Assembly (NCBI GenBank): GCA_029641185.1
Contig: JAPWGK010000005.1
Coordinates: forward strand, 1,302,001-1,366,000
DNA: 64,000 nucleotides
Direction of reading: 5' to 3'
From: Pseudofabraea citricarpa
Taxonomy: Eukaryota > Ascomycota > Leotiomycetes > Helotiales > Dermateaceae
A program made the position numbers and the translations under genes. Each line of letters opens with the position of its first letter. Position 1 is the first letter of the stretch. The notes under the pieces are model-generated. The model saw only the letters and a list, made by a program, of their open reading frames with translations, was not told the origin of the DNA and did not search any database. Below, piece after piece: positions 46,404 to 57,618 of the stretch.

Positions 46404-47822
46404 CTTGGACTGGTGCGGCCTAGAAGAGCTTCGGGTTCGATTTCCTATATGGCAGTACACCAGTGGGAGCTCAAGTGGACGAGTGGAGGGGTCGAGGTCA
46501 ACGCGACTTTTTTGGGCGGTCAGGGACGACGCGTCGGCGGATTAATTCTCCGATCACGGGATGCCGACTCCAAGAGTGGACTGTGATATCTATTGCAATG
46601 TAAGATGATGATAATGTTAATTGAATTATGTTTGTTGACGATGCTTTCTCATAAACGTTCAAGGCTTCTGTTGTGTGAAATACTGCTACTCTGGTTTTCG
46701 ACGTCGTAACTGCCGCACCAACGCTTCGGCATGTTGCATAATCACGTGAAAAGCCTGTATCCAGTCTCCTTTGTACCCTGTAGGCTATAGCATCCACAAC
46801 AGCCAAGGCTAAAAAAAAAGTCTAGCGATTGGATCTATTATAGGGACAACAAACATACGCAAGAATGGTATCTAATCAGGTACAAGAGGCTGAGCTCAAA
46901 CGGTATTTCTTTAGGTCGCTTAGACTTTCTCCATGTGGCCCACTAGGTATCTATGTACCTATATCAGTAACATGATAAGATAATACGACTCTTTGACCAT
47001 GCATATCATCAAGTTTCTTGATTCCAAATTCTCTCGTCTGTAAAGATCTATGTAGTCTACTGCCTTTTGTTCCACTTACCTGGAAAGATATTCACAAGAC
47101 CAGCGACTTATTTTTGGCCAGAACGCATAAATTATCAAATATTCCGTATATTGAACAGCCTTGAAACTTCCATACTAGTAACCATATTTCATCATGATGA
47201 TAGAGAGAGAGAGAGAGATGCTCAGATGGCTGCAATCCTCCCCCCAAAGAAACAGTAGTCACGCTTTCTCACCCGACGATTCGCCTCCGAACCAAAAATT
47301 GGTCGCTTAACTTTCCCCTTTCCCCAACCTATGAAATAAACCCCCAATTCACCATAGTTGGATTGCCCATCATACCAGTACAGATGGGTAAATGACTAAC
47401 GGCAGAGAAACTCAACTTTGACCCGTGTTTCACGAGTCCAAAACAAATCCACGCTCACTTGCTCGCTAAGCACTCCTTCTCGCTCGCTTAGCGACGAAAA
47501 AGTACCAAACGACCGATACACCGCAGGAGGAGAGAAGAACAGGCAAAGTGACCACTTCACTCCTCCTAGAAACAATAACAACCATTTCCTTCTCCCCTCT
47601 CATCCACTCATCCACTCACTCTCAACCCTTTGTCCCGAGCAGTACCCAAGTAACCCAGCAAAGAAGCTTTATCTCTCAGCAGTCCCTGCAACACAAACGA
47701 ACAAAGAACGACCGAGGCGACGTTGTCTTTGACAAGACCTGGCAAAGACAGGAAAGTAATGCGAGAAAGAAAAGCCTGAAACCTCCAGTGAGAGAATAGA
47801 AGAGCGAAGTAAGAAGTAGAAG
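46404..47822. other. Divergent promoter region, KAP114 and zinc-knot gene
   Basis: 1.4 kb with a (GA)n tract near 47202-47219 and an A-rich leader before the ATG at 47823. The string gggttcgatttcc near 46431 resembles a tRNA T-loop, but no tRNA can be folded around it. Confidence 0.5.
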
Positions 47823-50800
47823 ATGGCTAACGATGACGATGAGGAGTACTTCCAGTGGCCTGATATCCCCGAACTCCCTGAGGGGTTGGATTTATCGGCA
47901 ATGGATGAATTCTTTGGCACGCCCAATGCCGCGGACCAAGGGAACACGACGCCCAACACGCTGGATCCCGAGCCGTACGCCAACGAGGGCAATGTTGATC
48001 CTTCCAATCCAGTCTTCCAGAACGATATGGCCACAGCAGTTCGCGATCCACTCTCTGCTTCGACACCGAGGTATCAGAACCACCCTGTTATTCCAGAGCA
48101 AAACCTCTTCCGCATACCGATCCCAGTCGCCACCGTACTTCCACGCACGTCACACCAGGACCTGAACGATCTCATGGATGCGGTTCTGGCAGAAGCCAGC
48201 TCGAGCGTCCAGAACACACGGGACGACTTACAACCAGCGGCTCTTGCTACACCGAACCACAGAGCCTCCGTATCACAGGGCTCGCCGAACCGTGACCTAA
48301 ACGACCTCATGGGCGAAATCCTACCACACGCCGGCCCGGTTGACCAGCAGAGATGGAACGATGCACAGCAGCAGGACCTGGTCCATACGCCAACTCAGGT
48401 AAAGAACAATCGTGATTTGAATCAAATCATGGACAACTTTATAACAAAAGCAAGCCCGAAGACCCAGAAGAGATGGAACGACACACTGCAGGCCGGCGAT
48501 ATTAATTCAGACCGTAATCTGGATCGGTCAATGGAAAGTCTCATAGCAGAGACGAGCCCGCGGACCCGAAAGAAATGGCACGACGTCAACACGGCCCTAG
48601 AGGGAGACACTGCCATAGCTGACACTGAGGCTGCTCGCTTCCAGCCACAAACAAGCCCGTATAGAATTACGGCCCCACGCCCTAAGCGACCTGCAGCGCT
48701 TGATTCTCCAATGTCAAATTGGGAGATGCAGAATCCCGCTGCACTTGAACATGCTGTAAAAACTCCGGGAAATGACTCTGTATTTGTCCAAGGTAATCCC
48801 GATCCATTCGCATCTGGGGCTGGTAGCTCCCACGATGTCCGATCAGCAGCGGAGGTGGGAGGAGAAAAGTGGCAGCAGATACCCTTGCACTCCCGTTGCG
48901 ATCAATGTGCCTTTACCTCAATACCATGCGATGTAACTCTTAAAGGGCTCCCCTGTACGCACTGCGAGAATCAACGGCTGAATTGCGACATATCGCGGTG
49001 GTTCGATGACGAGGAGAATGTGCTCCGGCACCCAAAGTATAAGGAAAGTCTGCTGGGTTTGGTGTCTCATATCGACGTTGAAAATATGCCCGATTTCCCA
49101 ACAAGGCGTCCAGCTCTTTCTATTGAACGGCTTCCAATCGTGGCCGAAATGATGCATCCGAAAGCAGATGTGGAGCACATGGGGCTAGGAGCATTCCTCG
49201 ACGATGGATCTCGACTTGATAGTGAGACTTTGGATCAGTCTGTCAGACGCCAGGAGCTGGCTCGAGAAAATATGGGCATTTCGATGCACCCGATGCGTGA
49301 ACTGCAGCGCTTGTGTATCGCAAGAGACGAGCGAACCAGAAGTGAACAGAGGCTGAACAATTTTGTTTATGCTGAGCTCAAGGCTAGGACCAACAGGGAG
49401 CTGGCGAGATTGAGACTCAGGCTCGCAGATAAGGTCGATCAAAGTCATTACACCTACGATGCCGCTTATGCTGAGGGTCTGCTCGAACACGAGCGGAGGC
49501 GTCGCAGCGAAAACGCATTGCGGAGAGAGGCTGCAAAGAGGTGGGCAAGAGAATACGCTGCGAAGAACAATCTCCAGCGACCTGGAAGCCCTGATCCATA
49601 TGAGGACAGTGACAACGAGCTCACCAGCACAGGCTCCTGGAAAGTCAGCGTACTCAGGCCCGAAATTACGCGAGCGACTCCACGACTGGTAGGGGATGTG
49701 CCAGTCAATACCGAGTACAAGAAGCAACGTTGTGGAGCTTGCACTCACTCTAGAAAAACAGACTGCAATGTTGGTGATATCGGAATCCCTTGTACCAGGT
49801 GCAGTGATAGGAATAATGCCGAGTCGTGTAAGCTAATCAAACCCATCGACCTTCTCGCAGAGAAACAACCAATTGCAGAAGTTGACCGCAATCCGGCTGG
49901 CAAGATCCCAACATTCGCGCAGAGGTCAGATGCCGAGGAATATATCCACGTTGTAGCAAAGGAGCGAGGAGTCACTTACAACCCACGGAGTGTTCTGGTT
50001 GATCACTCGCTAAACACAGAGAAAGGGGTAGGGGTAGGAGATGCCAACATAGATCTGAGGCTTCGGGACACATCCAAACCTCAAAGAACATCCGTAGAGA
50101 GTGGCCAGAAGTCGAAGTTACTGGGCTCCAGCTCCAGCTCCAGCTCCTATCGTCCACAACAAGGCTATGATCGAGGTCAACCAAGGAAGAGACGCATCAC
50201 AGCCACTCGTGCGACCAACTTGCCCACTGCTCCGAGGTATATGGGCCTGCATCCAGCAATATCCATTAGACCAAGTCTGCCGATAGCACGACAGGCCGCC
50301 AAAAGCAGCGCAAGTGCAAGTGCAAGTGCAAGTGCAAGTACAAAGACCCGAACCAACTTGGACGGTGACCAATGCTGGCCTTGCAAAGCAAATAACCGGA
50401 TCTGCTCAGGCAAGACAGGGGGCACTACATTCTGGCCCTGGTGTGCTGAGTGCTTCGAGCGCGAGGATGCCCAGAACTGCATGTGGGGGTCGGAAGAAGA
50501 TATACTTGAGTATGCTCACGCGGACATGACTGCCGACTCTGACCCGGCCATCTTATACCGGAGACGCTTCGTCGCCCTGCAGGCATGTCAGAATGCACTA
50601 AAAGAGGGGAGAGAGATCTTACCGCCCTTTGAGTCCGTTGGTGCCATTGGCCAGGCAAGTGTGAGCGATGCTGCCATGATAAAGAACAAGTGGGCAGCTG
50701 AGTGGAATGAACGCCTCCTACAAGACCCCAACACACCACTGCCAGATTTCACGCTGGGCCCGTTGCCCGGCATCCCAACAGAGCACGACTCCCCAGGACA

Positions 50801-51656
50801 GTGGGAACTCCGCGCGGGCTTGTTGCGAGGAGAGCGACTCTCACAGAGCGATGCAGGCAACGCATGTAACGAGCGTGGCGTGTGGAGCGAGGAAGAATGG
50901 TTCATGATGATGGCAAGGCCGGTTATGAACCAGATGCAACCGCACAATGTCAGCCCGGCAAGGGTATGTGACTATACACCTCACGACAAGGGCCTGTCGA
51001 GATTCCACACCTGCGACACTTGCCACGATGACCAACTAGCAGCTCTCAGCGTTAAATATGCCAACATATTTGAGGCGACCAAGATGTGGTTCTGCAAGGA
51101 CTGTGCTGTGTTAGCGAAGAGTACCTACATTGACCAGAGCAACCTTTTCCAGGTCAACCACTGTACTTGTGACAAGCAGACGATGCTGGCTTGGCTGTGC
51201 CATATGCATCGTATCGATGCACTGGATCAAGTGAAGCAGCGCACAAACCTGGTTGATGAGTGGCTCAGAAGAAATGCAAGCCTTGTCTCCTGTGGCCACT
51301 CGACCAGTGTCGTCCACCCCAATGCCAACCTCGGACACTGTGAAAGCGAAGAACCAGTTGGCGATCCTGACAGTGGTGTATGGCGATGTAAATCTTGCAC
51401 GGATATTGTCATTGATCCTGAGAAAGGCTTGCTGCCACTTGACGAGGCAGTGGCGCTTAACGACCAGTACAGAGCCGCCTTTCGGGCATCATCCGGGCGA
51501 GAGCCGCCGCAGGTACTGCAGCCTCCTGCAGCCAGCATAATCACTAGAGATGACTACATTATCAGCGATCTTCAGGAACAGCAGTTCTTGCAACAAATCA
51601 CAACACAGAGACAGATAGCGCGGGATCGGAACCCTGGCTTGCTCAGAGGTGGATAG
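47823..51656 (+). CDS. Large multi-zinc-knot protein with internal repeats, unknown function
   Basis: 1277 aa, no introns. Four ungapped 23-residue repeats begin at residues 113, 158, 198 and 232 (DLNDLMDAVLAE..., DLNDLMGEILPH..., DLNQIMDNFITK..., NLDRSMESLIAE...), the last three ending W-N/H-D. Three cysteine knots follow: 359-388 with spacing C-x2-C-x6-C-x8-C-x2-C-x6-C, 637-669 with C-x2-C-x7-C-x8-C-x2-C-x8-C, and 851-886 with C-x2-C-x6-C-x12-C-x2-C-x8-C, all like Zn2Cys6 clusters but lacking the basic DNA-contact loop of Gal4. A further Cys/His-rich segment lies at about 1064-1192. A helical Arg/Glu-rich stretch is at about 490-590. Ser-Ala and Ser runs come from codon repeats. No nuclease, kinase or membrane motif is visible. 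Nuclear zinc-binding scaffold is the most I would infer. Confidence 0.8.
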   Translation: MANDDDEEYFQWPDIPELPEGLDLSAMDEFFGTPNAADQGNTTPNTLDPEPYANEGNVDPSNPVFQNDMATAVRDPLSASTPRYQNHPVIPEQNLFRIPIPVATVLPRTSHQDLNDLMDAVLAEASSSVQNTRDDLQPAALATPNHRASVSQGSPNRDLNDLMGEILPHAGPVDQQRWNDAQQQDLVHTPTQVKNNRDLNQIMDNFITKASPKTQKRWNDTLQAGDINSDRNLDRSMESLIAETSPRTRKKWHDVNTALEGDTAIADTEAARFQPQTSPYRITAPRPKRPAALDSPMSNWEMQNPAALEHAVKTPGNDSVFVQGNPDPFASGAGSSHDVRSAAEVGGEKWQQIPLHSRCDQCAFTSIPCDVTLKGLPCTHCENQRLNCDISRWFDDEENVLRHPKYKESLLGLVSHIDVENMPDFPTRRPALSIERLPIVAEMMHPKADVEHMGLGAFLDDGSRLDSETLDQSVRRQELARENMGISMHPMRELQRLCIARDERTRSEQRLNNFVYAELKARTNRELARLRLRLADKVDQSHYTYDAAYAEGLLEHERRRRSENALRREAAKRWAREYAAKNNLQRPGSPDPYEDSDNELTSTGSWKVSVLRPEITRATPRLVGDVPVNTEYKKQRCGACTHSRKTDCNVGDIGIPCTRCSDRNNAESCKLIKPIDLLAEKQPIAEVDRNPAGKIPTFAQRSDAEEYIHVVAKERGVTYNPRSVLVDHSLNTEKGVGVGDANIDLRLRDTSKPQRTSVESGQKSKLLGSSSSSSSYRPQQGYDRGQPRKRRITATRATNLPTAPRYMGLHPAISIRPSLPIARQAAKSSASASASASASTKTRTNLDGDQCWPCKANNRICSGKTGGTTFWPWCAECFEREDAQNCMWGSEEDILEYAHADMTADSDPAILYRRRFVALQACQNALKEGREILPPFESVGAIGQASVSDAAMIKNKWAAEWNERLLQDPNTPLPDFTLGPLPGIPTEHDSPGQWELRAGLLRGERLSQSDAGNACNERGVWSEEEWFMMMARPVMNQMQPHNVSPARVCDYTPHDKGLSRFHTCDTCHDDQLAALSVKYANIFEATKMWFCKDCAVLAKSTYIDQSNLFQVNHCTCDKQTMLAWLCHMHRIDALDQVKQRTNLVDEWLRRNASLVSCGHSTSVVHPNANLGHCESEEPVGDPDSGVWRCKSCTDIVIDPEKGLLPLDEAVALNDQYRAAFRASSGREPPQVLQPPAASIITRDDYIISDLQEQQFLQQITTQRQIARDRNPGLLRGG

Positions 51657-52956
51657 ATGCCATCACCTTTCCTATCGTTTCGTTTTTCATTCAGGTCTTT
51701 TGTACATGGCCTGTTGGCAGTGCCTCCTGTAAGGTATCTACAGTCTCAGGTATCTACAGTCTCCTAGAAAACACAATAGAACAAACTACAAGCATTAGCC
51801 GTTAATAATCAATCAATCATAAAATAAAATAAAACAAACGTACCTTTGCTATTACTTTAGTGCTTTCCCCCACGCTCCTGGAAACGAAGATTCTCAACTA
51901 AAAGGATGAAACAAGACAAGGAGATAGAAGTGAAGAAATATTATAATACTATCATGATACATCAAAGGAAACTCTAGCGACATACCTTACCGCCTACCTA
52001 CCTATCCACAACTTATACCTCCTACCTCAACAGCTAAACAAGGCAGCAAAATAGAAGATAGGCCAAAGCGAAGAGGGCAAAGCGAGGTAATATAAGAGAA
52101 GCTCAGAGTAAGGCAAGGCAGAGAGGAACACAAGGCTCGTCACTTACTTTGTGATCGTCAATCACTTTGTGGATATTATTCACGTCGTACCCGTCACTCT
52201 CAGTACCTTTCATTCTCGGGATATCTTATTCGCGGCAATCTCTTCTCGTCCATGTGTTAATAGTCGTTATTCACTTTGTGGTCGTCATCTCCATCCTTCT
52301 CGCCAGGGGGCCGTTTTCGTCTATTCGTTCTTGCTCGTCACTCGGACCGTAGACGGACAGATGGACACACAGCCATAAAACTCCATTCTTTCATTCTTTT
52401 CTCTCTTCTTTCTCCCTTTCTTAACAACATACACACCACACAGCACAATACAACATATAGAGAGAGAGATTTTTTAACCAAGATGCAGGGAGTCACGAGA
52501 AAACAAAAAGGGAAGCCGAACGAGAGACATTGAGACATTGAGACATATGGTGTGAGTGTGAGTGTGAGAGAGAGAAAAAGATTACAACTAACAGAGGGGG
52601 TTTCTTCTTAAAAGAATAAAAGTAAAAAAAGAAAAAGAGAAAGAAAAAGATTGAAGATCCGAAGAAAAGAGAAACGGTAAAAAGCTGTCCTCCCCCTTCC
52701 AAAAATGCTGCCCCTTTGCCCGAGTTACCGAACAACTCTTTCTGCGGCCCTTGTCCTTCCCAGAAAAAATTCCATGCTAGCAATAGAACATCGAAAAAGC
52801 CCGCAATGCTTGTTGTTATCGCGGCTTGAGATCCCCCTCCCAGTGGGCGATTCAGAAATGGGTTGCCTCGTGGCCGAAAAAGCTTGCTCGCCGCAGCCAG
52901 CCCCCTTGAATGACATGTCCTCTCTCTTTCCAAGCAAAAACTCAAAATTGCACCCC
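51657..52956. other. Convergent 3' spacer
   Basis: 1.3 kb of low-complexity sequence: TACCTACC at about 51990, (GTGTGA)n-like and purine-rich tracts at 52540-52680. No gene accepted. Confidence 0.5.
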
Positions 52957-53847
52957 TCACATAATTATGCAGCAGCCGCAGCCCCCTCTCTTGCCTTCTC
53001 CCCCTCCATCCACTTCCATCTTTCCCATCTGTCCATTCGCGCCAGCTCCCCCTTGTGCGCCGCCTGCTGTGTAACCTGCCATCTCCTTGTTGTAGCGTCT
53101 GATTTCGCGCACGATGTCGTAGAACGCGTTGTCGACATTTATACGTGATTTTGCTGATGTCTCGATAAATTTACAGCCAAACGACCTTGCTAAAGCCTCT
53201 CCCTCTGTTTTCATGTGTCAGCCTGTAAACTAGATATCTTGTATAGTGATGAATCCGAACCTTGCTTCGAAACCTGTCTCTCGCCCTCCAAATCACACTT
53301 GTTGCCCACAACAATAATTGGGAAGTAATCTTTATCTTTTACTCTCAAGATTTGTTGTTGAAAGGTCATAATTTCTTCGAACGATTGTCTGCTCGTGATG
53401 GAGTAAACAAGCAGGAAACCTTCGCCGGTACGCATGTATTGTTCGCGCATCGCAGAGTATTCTTCCTGGCCGGCAGTATCGAGGACATCGAGTAGTGCAA
53501 CCTCTTCATCGATCACACATTGCTTGCGGTAGGAATCTGCAATCGAGTTGTTAGTGTGGTTCGCAAGCATGGCGCGTATGCGTTGATCGTGCCGATAAGA
53601 CGGAACACGCTGCTGTGGGAGCGCCGAACGTACCTTCGATAGTTGGATCATATTCATCCACGAAATGGCTCTGGATGAGCTGGATGGTCAAACAACTCTT
53701 ACCAACTCCACCTCCACCCACTACTACCAGCTTGTATTCTCTTAAAAACTGCCGGTGCACATCTCAATTAGCCTCGAATCCTTCTTTGCCTTTCCGGAGC
53801 ATGACCAGGGACAGGATGGGAAAGCAGAAGCTTACTTTGCTCGCCAT
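52957..53847 (-). CDS. ras1: Ras small GTPase
   Basis: 216 aa, four exons: 53836-53847 (only 12 bp, MASK), 53634-53748, 53261-53536, 52957-53204. Introns are 53749-53835 (87 bp), 53537-53633 (97 bp) and 53205-53260. All Ras boxes are present: P-loop GGGGVGKS at 15-22 (Gly17 equals human Gly12), switch [25 protein letters not shown] with Gln equivalent to Gln61, NKCD and ETSAK. The tail ends CGCCIIM: the CaaX motif CIIM for farnesylation with an adjacent Cys likely palmitoylated, placing it at the plasma membrane. The effector loop is Ras-like, not Rap or Rho. It acts upstream of adenylate cyclase and MAPK modules in fungi. The hypervariable region is Gly-rich. Confidence 0.97.
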
Positions 53848-54360
53848 TGTGTATATATGTTGACGTGCGTAAGGTTGGTTATGTTGATGCGGAGAAGGGT
53901 GCAACAACTATCATGGACAGCGGACGGCCGTGGAAGTGTAGCTCAGGTCAATGGACAGAGGGAAGATGGTGGTATGTCGTGACGATCGTCAGAGGGTGCG
54001 AGGAGGCTGCGGGTGGGCGGCGGTGGTGGTGGTGGTGGTGCCTTTCTGAAACTGGGATTCTTCCTTCTGGAAGGGAGAGGGTGGTAAGGGTATCTACCTC
54101 CGCAATTGAGAATGGAGCTTAATTATTACAATGGGCGGCTCTCGGGGGGGCGGCACAGAGACTAAGGACAGACACTTTCCCGCTGTCAAAACAGAACTGT
54201 GCAGATCAAGGGTGCAGAAGAGCGGTAGACAGATTGGTGAGGCAGAGGATGGATGGACAGATGGTTGGTGGTGGAGGTGGATGGGATGGAGGAGTGAGGT
54301 TGAAAGAAAGCTGAGGGAGTGAGGGCGAAGGTTTTCCTTGGGGGGTGGTGGTCTGGCTGG

Positions 54361-54396
54361 GCTGGTGCTGGTGCTGGTGCTGGTGTTGGTGCTGGG
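54361..54396. repeat. GCTGGT hexamer tandem repeat
   Basis: About six units of gctggt with one gttggt variant; non-coding. Confidence 0.85.
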
Positions 54397-54546
54397 TCTG
54401 TGATTGCCTAGGTTGTGCAAGTGCAAGTGGTTTTTAGGCGTCTGAGGGTACTGTAGCTTCTGGGGCTGGGGGGGGTGTGTGCAGCGAGTTGGTGGGTGGG
54501 TTTGGGTGAGTTTGGGTTGGTCCTTAGAGTCAGTCCTCTTCTCTCC

Positions 54547-54578
54547 CTCTGGACCTCTGGACCTCTGGACCTCTGGAC
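54547..54578. repeat. CTCTGGAC octamer tandem repeat
   Basis: Four perfect units of ctctggac in the ras upstream region. Confidence 0.85.
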
Positions 54579-56490
54579 CCCTCGACCTCTCAGACTCTCA
54601 GTTCATCTGGGCCTTGGCAATGAACATCAACGTCCGCTGGTCTCTTTTTACCGCCAACGTCGGAGGGGCTGGGGAGCTGGGAACCCTCTGCTCCCTCAAT
54701 TGCCGAATCACAGTCCTCCTGCTGCTGGGGAAAGCAAACATCACCATCACTGCACAGCATGGCAGACGCCCAAAGAAGAGCCATCGGGTGTGATCACTTG
54801 CTGCATTCGCACGACGAGACTATACACACTGATTGACTGATTGACTGCCGCCCGTATACCGTTCCACTACCACTACCACTACCACTGCTACTGCCACCAC
54901 AGCACCCACGAACACCCACCACTACCCCGGGCAACGAATCTCCCTGGATTGCGACCAAGGCCAAAGAAAGGGAGAGCGAGAGCGAGCGAGAGACAGACAG
55001 ACAGACAGCATGAGTACCGGCTGAGTGAGATGAGACGAGAGGCGAGGCGAGGCGAGGAGACGAGAGTTGAAAGAGACTCCCTTCATGGCAACGAAACATG
55101 TTCCTCCCTCCCAACGGCCAGATGCTGCACCGTGGGGTCGCTTTTGTGGCCGCATATCATTTCCATGTCAATCTTGATCGTCCGATGATGGCTTCGTTCT
55201 TGCCCATATCAGAACCTAATCAGCGGCCGGGGTGCGATTTGCGAGACACATAGTAATATCTGGATAGGCGATTATATTACTGAGCCCTACCATGTCTCGA
55301 GTCCCCTGCGCTTCCGTTGTTATTGTTGTGGCCAACGTGCACGATAAGTATATTACCGCCGTACCTCGTGTGGCGCTGTCTTCTGTCATGTCTGTCAGGT
55401 CTGTGGCGCCTCATCTGCTCTTGGACCTTGACCTTGGACCTTGGAGCCCCCCGGCTCTTCCCATCATCTAAGGTGTTTCAGTCATAGCAGTTTAGATGAG
55501 ATTTGCTGCCAGGCAATCTTCTAGAACACGATATCGCGACCCCAACCCGTTCTTATCGGCCTTTCTATCGGATCCAACAGCTCTATCAAGTCTACCTACC
55601 GACCGTTTGGAATGACAGGTGCAGGGCGACGAAAGCGAAAAGCGAGCGCGAGGGGTGAAGGCGAGGGTGATGGCGATGGCGAAAGGGTGAAATATGACCA
55701 TGGCTTCTCTCTCTCTCTCTCCCCTATCCGCGCGCAACCGACCGGGCTTTCTGTTCCCTCGCCTCTGTTGTCGATGGCAATTGTGAGATCGCCATCTGGC
55801 GTATGCGACGCGTCCAGATCCAAAGAAGCCTTCGTCGAGCTAAAACATTTATTGCTGAAAACGAAGAAAAACGTGGGGCTGCATCAAGGTCAAGCTCAGG
55901 GTCTGGCGTATGGCGTTGGCTGCCGCCGTGGTGGAGATGTATGCGACTTTGACTGGACGTCGAATCATTTGTGGCTGGATGACATGGCTGGGCGCAACCC
56001 GCAGATTAGATGGATGCTGCTGGCCCCAGCCGGCTAGCCGCTTGCAGGTCTGTCATTGTCGAAAGCAGCCGTCACACCGCGATGGATGGCTGGATACTAC
56101 CGTACCTGAGCCTCAATAAGTCAACCATGGCCTGCTGGCTTGGTCTTCTTCCCAATGGTGGTATTATTGTCTGTCATCTACAACATCTTCCCATACCGCC
56201 ATACATCTCCCCTATCCCAACTCGCTCCCATGTCTCTGCTGATTTCCAATCTTATCTTAAAAGATAAGCAAGCTCCGACGAAATGTCTGACATCCTTTCG
56301 CAGCACGGGGCTCCAGTCCACTCCGGTACCCTCGCCGAACAAAGTGCCCTCTGGTCGCATCCTTTCCAATACCTAGCGTAGCCTAGTCCGCTTTCCAATG
56401 ACCATCCGTCCGAAATCAGCCAAGCAAATCTTACGATCTGTCCACGTTGTTAGACATTGCTAGAGAAATATTGAAGGATTGAGTGAATTC

Positions 56491-57618
56491 TTACTTGATA
56501 TCCTTGCCCTCCGGTGTATCATCTTCACCTTCCACTTGAATTCTTTTGCCCTCGACGTTCTTCTCGACCTCGCCCACCAGACTCTCTAGGTATTCCTGAT
56601 CCCGGCCCACAAGGGTAACGGTATTGTGCTCCTTGCCCCATCTCGGATAGCTCCCGACCTTGACTCCTTTTGCCTCAACCTTCTCCGCCAGCTCAGTCAA
56701 GTATGGCGCAACAGCACTCTCGGGCAAGGGTGTGCTGATGAGCACCCTGAAAATCCCCTTTCCTTCTGGGTCGCTCAGTCGCGGCAGTATAAGAGGCTTG
56801 AGACCGTCGAGTAACTTCTCAAAGAGTCTCGGTACTCCAGGAAGAATATGCACGTTTCCGTTTACCACACTGATTGGAACCCAGAGGTCGGGCGTGGGGA
56901 AGATGACTTGTTTGTCAGCACTGCGCGACTCATCCCAGGGCAGTTCGACCATGCGCAGTTTAGCTTTGCGGGCAGGCGTATCCTCATCCCATGAGAAATT
57001 AGGTTGAGACGGATGTGGCTTGGAAAGTTTCTTCATCTTTTCGTAGGATTCTTGGTGCAGGACAAGCTTGAGGGAGAAAGCTTTGGCAATCGATTGGTAG
57101 GTTATATCGTCGTGCCTGCCAGAAATCAATAGTTGCTCTTGCATCCTCCCAGGTCACATACGTTGGACCAATTCCACCGCTGGTGACTACAAAGTCGTAA
57201 TTGCTGCTCATCCTCTGGACGGCCTCGACAATTTCCGACTCGTCGTCTGCAATGACCTCTATGCGCTTGAGGTTCTGCCATCCATCAGTCACGGTCTTGG
57301 CGGTTATTTCTCAGCTGGATGTTTTACCATGCCCAGCTTGAAGCAGAACTTCGCCATGTAGGCTGAATTGGTCTAAGTATGCCCATCGTCAGCACCACCT
57401 CGGCAGTCCCGCCGCCCTTCGTCCTCACGTACATCGACCGTCTTGCCGCCCAAGACCTCATCCCCAATGATCAAGCAGGCCGCCGTGTTGATGGTTCTCG
57501 TGTTCCGGTCATCGGCAGAGACAGATGGTGATGTCATGATTCTGGCGGCCGAGTTGTGGGCGTAGTTGGGGAGCGGGCGCGAGAGATGCCTGGTCAGTTG
57601 CGAGATGCGAGAGAACAT
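56491..57618 (-). CDS. MoCF/CinA-like molybdopterin-binding domain protein
   Basis: 322 aa, four exons: 57433-57618, 57328-57372 (45 bp), 57162-57274, 56491-57115; introns 57373-57432, 57275-57327 and 57116-57161. The core IIGDEVLGGKTVDTNSAYMA, then VIADDESEIVEAVQRMS and VVTSGGIGPTHDDITYQSIA is the MoCF_biosynth/CinA N-terminal fold. The first about 28 residues (MFSRISQLTRHLSRPLP...) are Arg/Ser-rich without acids, like a mitochondrial presequence; Met28 (MTSPSVS) could be an alternative cytosolic start. Fungal homologues have been linked to FAD or nucleotide metabolism, but the reaction is not assignable here. The CinA deamidase half is absent. Confidence 0.85.

Larger units (their letters stand above)
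53848..56490. other. Long non-coding region with low-complexity repeats
   Basis: 2.6 kb upstream of ras. It holds a GCTGGT hexamer tract (54361-54396), an octamer tract GGACCTCT (54547-54578), a short GACA run near 54990-55010 and a GGCGA run near 55040-55060. Frames such as 55612-56037 are low-complexity and were not accepted. A long ras leader or promoter is likely. Confidence 0.5.

Noticed and set aside
46425..46450. tRNA T-loop-like string gggttcgatttcc
   Set aside because: No acceptor stem, A box or anticodon arm can be placed around it.
55612..56037. 141-aa plus-strand frame in the ras upstream region
   Set aside because: Low-complexity Gly/Glu/Ser composition, no homologous motif, crosses a (TC)n tract.
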